Source of the DNA: an uncultured Spirochaetota bacterium
GTDB taxonomy: Bacteria; Spirochaetota; UBA4802; UBA5550
Length of the DNA: 64,000 nt
Assembly: GCA_937872225.1 (NCBI GenBank)
Contig: CALMRZ010000012.1
Coordinates: 44,301-108,300, forward strand
Direction: 5' to 3'
Shown here: piece after piece, positions 63,093 to 64,000 of the stretch
Layout: each line of letters starts with the position of its first letter
Position numbering within the stretch: the first letter of the stretch is position 1
The notes under the pieces: model-generated
The model's database searches: none
Told to the model about the DNA's origin: nothing
The model's input: only the letters and a program-made list of their open reading frames with translations
Made by a program: the position numbers and the translations under genes

Positions 63093-64000
63093 ATGTCAAA
63101 AACCGCATTCATAACCGGCATTACAGGTCAGGACGGGGCCTATCTTGCCGAACTTCTGCTGAAAAAAGGATACAAGGTTTTCGGGGGATACCGGCGGACC
63201 AGTTCACCGAATTTCTGGAGAATTGAAGAACTCAAAATACAAAACGACGTTGAGCTCATGGAGGTCGACATCCTCGACACCGGCAATCTGATCAGGACCT
63301 TTGACAAGGTCAAGCCGGAGGAAGTCTACAACCTGGCGGCCCAGAGCTTCGTGGCGGTATCATTTGAAAAGCCGGTACTGACGGGGGAGATTACCGCCAT
63401 CGGCGTTACCCGGGTACTCGAGGCGATACGAATCGTAAACCCGAAAATCAGGTTCTATCAGGCCTCCAGCTCTGAAATGTTCGGCCTGGTACAGGAAATA
63501 CCCCAGAGGGAAAGCACCCCCTTTTATCCCAAAAGCCCCTATGCCACCGCAAAGCTGTACGGGCACTGGCTTACAATTAATTATCGCGAATCATACAATA
63601 TCTTCGGCTGCTCCGGGATACTCTTCAACCATGAGTCACCCCTTCGCGGCATAGAGTTCGTGACGCGGAAGGTAAGCGACGCCATCGCCCGGATAAAGCT
63701 CGGCAAACTCGATTGCTTCGAAATAGGCAACATGGACGCCAAGCGTGACTGGGGCTATGCGAAAGAATTTGTTGAAGGCATGTGGATGATGCTGCAGCAG
63801 CCCAAACCGAAAGACTATGTCCTCGCCACCAATGAGAATCATTCGGTCCGTGAATTCATCGAATATGCCTTCAACTACGTCGGTATACCGATAGAGTGGA
63901 AAGGATCGGGCGTGAATGAAACGGGACTTGATGCCAAATCGGGAAAAACCCTTGTAAAGATAAACCCCAGGTTTTTCCGGCCCGGCGAAGTCGACCAGCT
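63093..64000 (+). CDS. gmd: GDP-mannose 4,6-dehydratase (3' truncated by window edge)
   Basis: The visible 302 residues are the N-terminal part of a Gmd (about 340 in full). [19 protein letters not shown] (about 8-26) is the NAD(P)-binding loop, [13 protein letters not shown] the usual second element, SSSEMFG the catalytic Ser region and [13 protein letters not shown] the YxxxK pair. Gmd converts GDP-mannose to GDP-4-keto-6-deoxymannose for fucose, rhamnose or perosamine. GGA is upstream of ATG 63093. No partner gene is visible. Confidence 0.94.
   Translation, partial: MSKTAFITGITGQDGAYLAELLLKKGYKVFGGYRRTSSPNFWRIEELKIQNDVELMEVDILDTGNLIRTFDKVKPEEVYNLAAQSFVAVSFEKPVLTGEITAIGVTRVLEAIRIVNPKIRFYQASSSEMFGLVQEIPQRESTPFYPKSPYATAKLYGHWLTINYRESYNIFGCSGILFNHESPLRGIEFVTRKVSDAIARIKLGKLDCFEIGNMDAKRDWGYAKEFVEGMWMMLQQPKPKDYVLATNENHSVREFIEYAFNYVGIPIEWKGSGVNETGLDAKSGKTLVKINPRFFRPGEVDQ

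Overview
The window reads as a 64 kb chromosomal segment of a diderm bacterium that is most likely a spirochaete (Spirochaetota), probably from a free-living, moderately GC-rich lineage. The pointers are a long transmembrane coiled-coil protein of the type seen next to the spirochaete rpmH-rnpA-yidD-yidC-jag-mnmE block, orphan CheX and HPt signalling proteins, several small lipoproteins with relaxed lipoboxes, a TrpR-family repressor and an MCE/MlaD protein. No phage, plasmid, CRISPR array, tRNA or rRNA gene was recognised. The lineage is inferred from gene content only.

Layout. 1-1335: 3' part of an aconitase. 1.4-5.3 kb: a CxxCC metal-binding-like protein, GlpQ-type phosphodiesterase, RadA and an orphan MlaD-like protein. 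5.5-5.6 kb: a 33-residue, extremely basic protein. 5.6-12.3 kb: a minus-strand envelope operon with a giant TPR/transglutaminase-like protein (catalytic Cys apparently missing), a small secreted protein, an HtrA protease and an N-acetylmuramoyl-L-alanine amidase. 12.5-17.3 kb: a secreted helical protein, glycerate kinase, a sodium/solute symporter and CheX. 17.4-24.9 kb: alaS, an AAA/ABC-like ATPase, a lipoprotein, recX, rpsI-rplM and an LPP20/FlgT-like lipoprotein. 25.0-26.8 kb: a decayed patch holding a redoxin-like remnant, an alpha/beta-hydrolase remnant and a frameshifted tetR.

27.0-33.6 kb is a plus-strand glycan-type island: three glycosyltransferases, a radical SAM/SPASM protein and small membrane, zinc-finger and secreted proteins, interrupted by a MITE-like repeat. 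33.75-38.6 kb is a compact cytochrome c maturation operon (ccmA, B, C, D, E, F) whose CcmE has Cys in place of the haem-binding His (CxxxY) and which carries no ccmG, ccmH or ccmI. This matches the minimal variant Ccm pathway known from Desulfovibrio and archaea. 38.6-44.2 kb: HPt, nadK, recN, a HExxH metallopeptidase-like protein and a trpR-trpB2 pair preceded by two matching palindromes.

44.3-48.7 kb: SGNH hydrolase, acylphosphatase, a B12-binding radical SAM protein, a lipoprotein and an MnmC-like methyltransferase. 48.7-55.4 kb (minus): a large uncharacterised protein, then mnmE-jag-yidC-yidD-rnpA-rpmH, the classical membrane-insertion, RNase P and tRNA-modification block, here without dnaA. 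55.7-57.9 kb: the divergent coiled-coil protein. 58-62.9 kb: a lipoprotein, a small membrane protein and a minus-strand operon of a LysM lipoprotein, a beta-propeller-like protein and an M50 site-2 protease. 63.1 kb to the end: the start of a GDP-mannose 4,6-dehydratase.

Starts were moved downstream of the longest ORF wherever a ribosome-binding site, signal peptide or family N-terminus argued for it; these choices are stated per gene.
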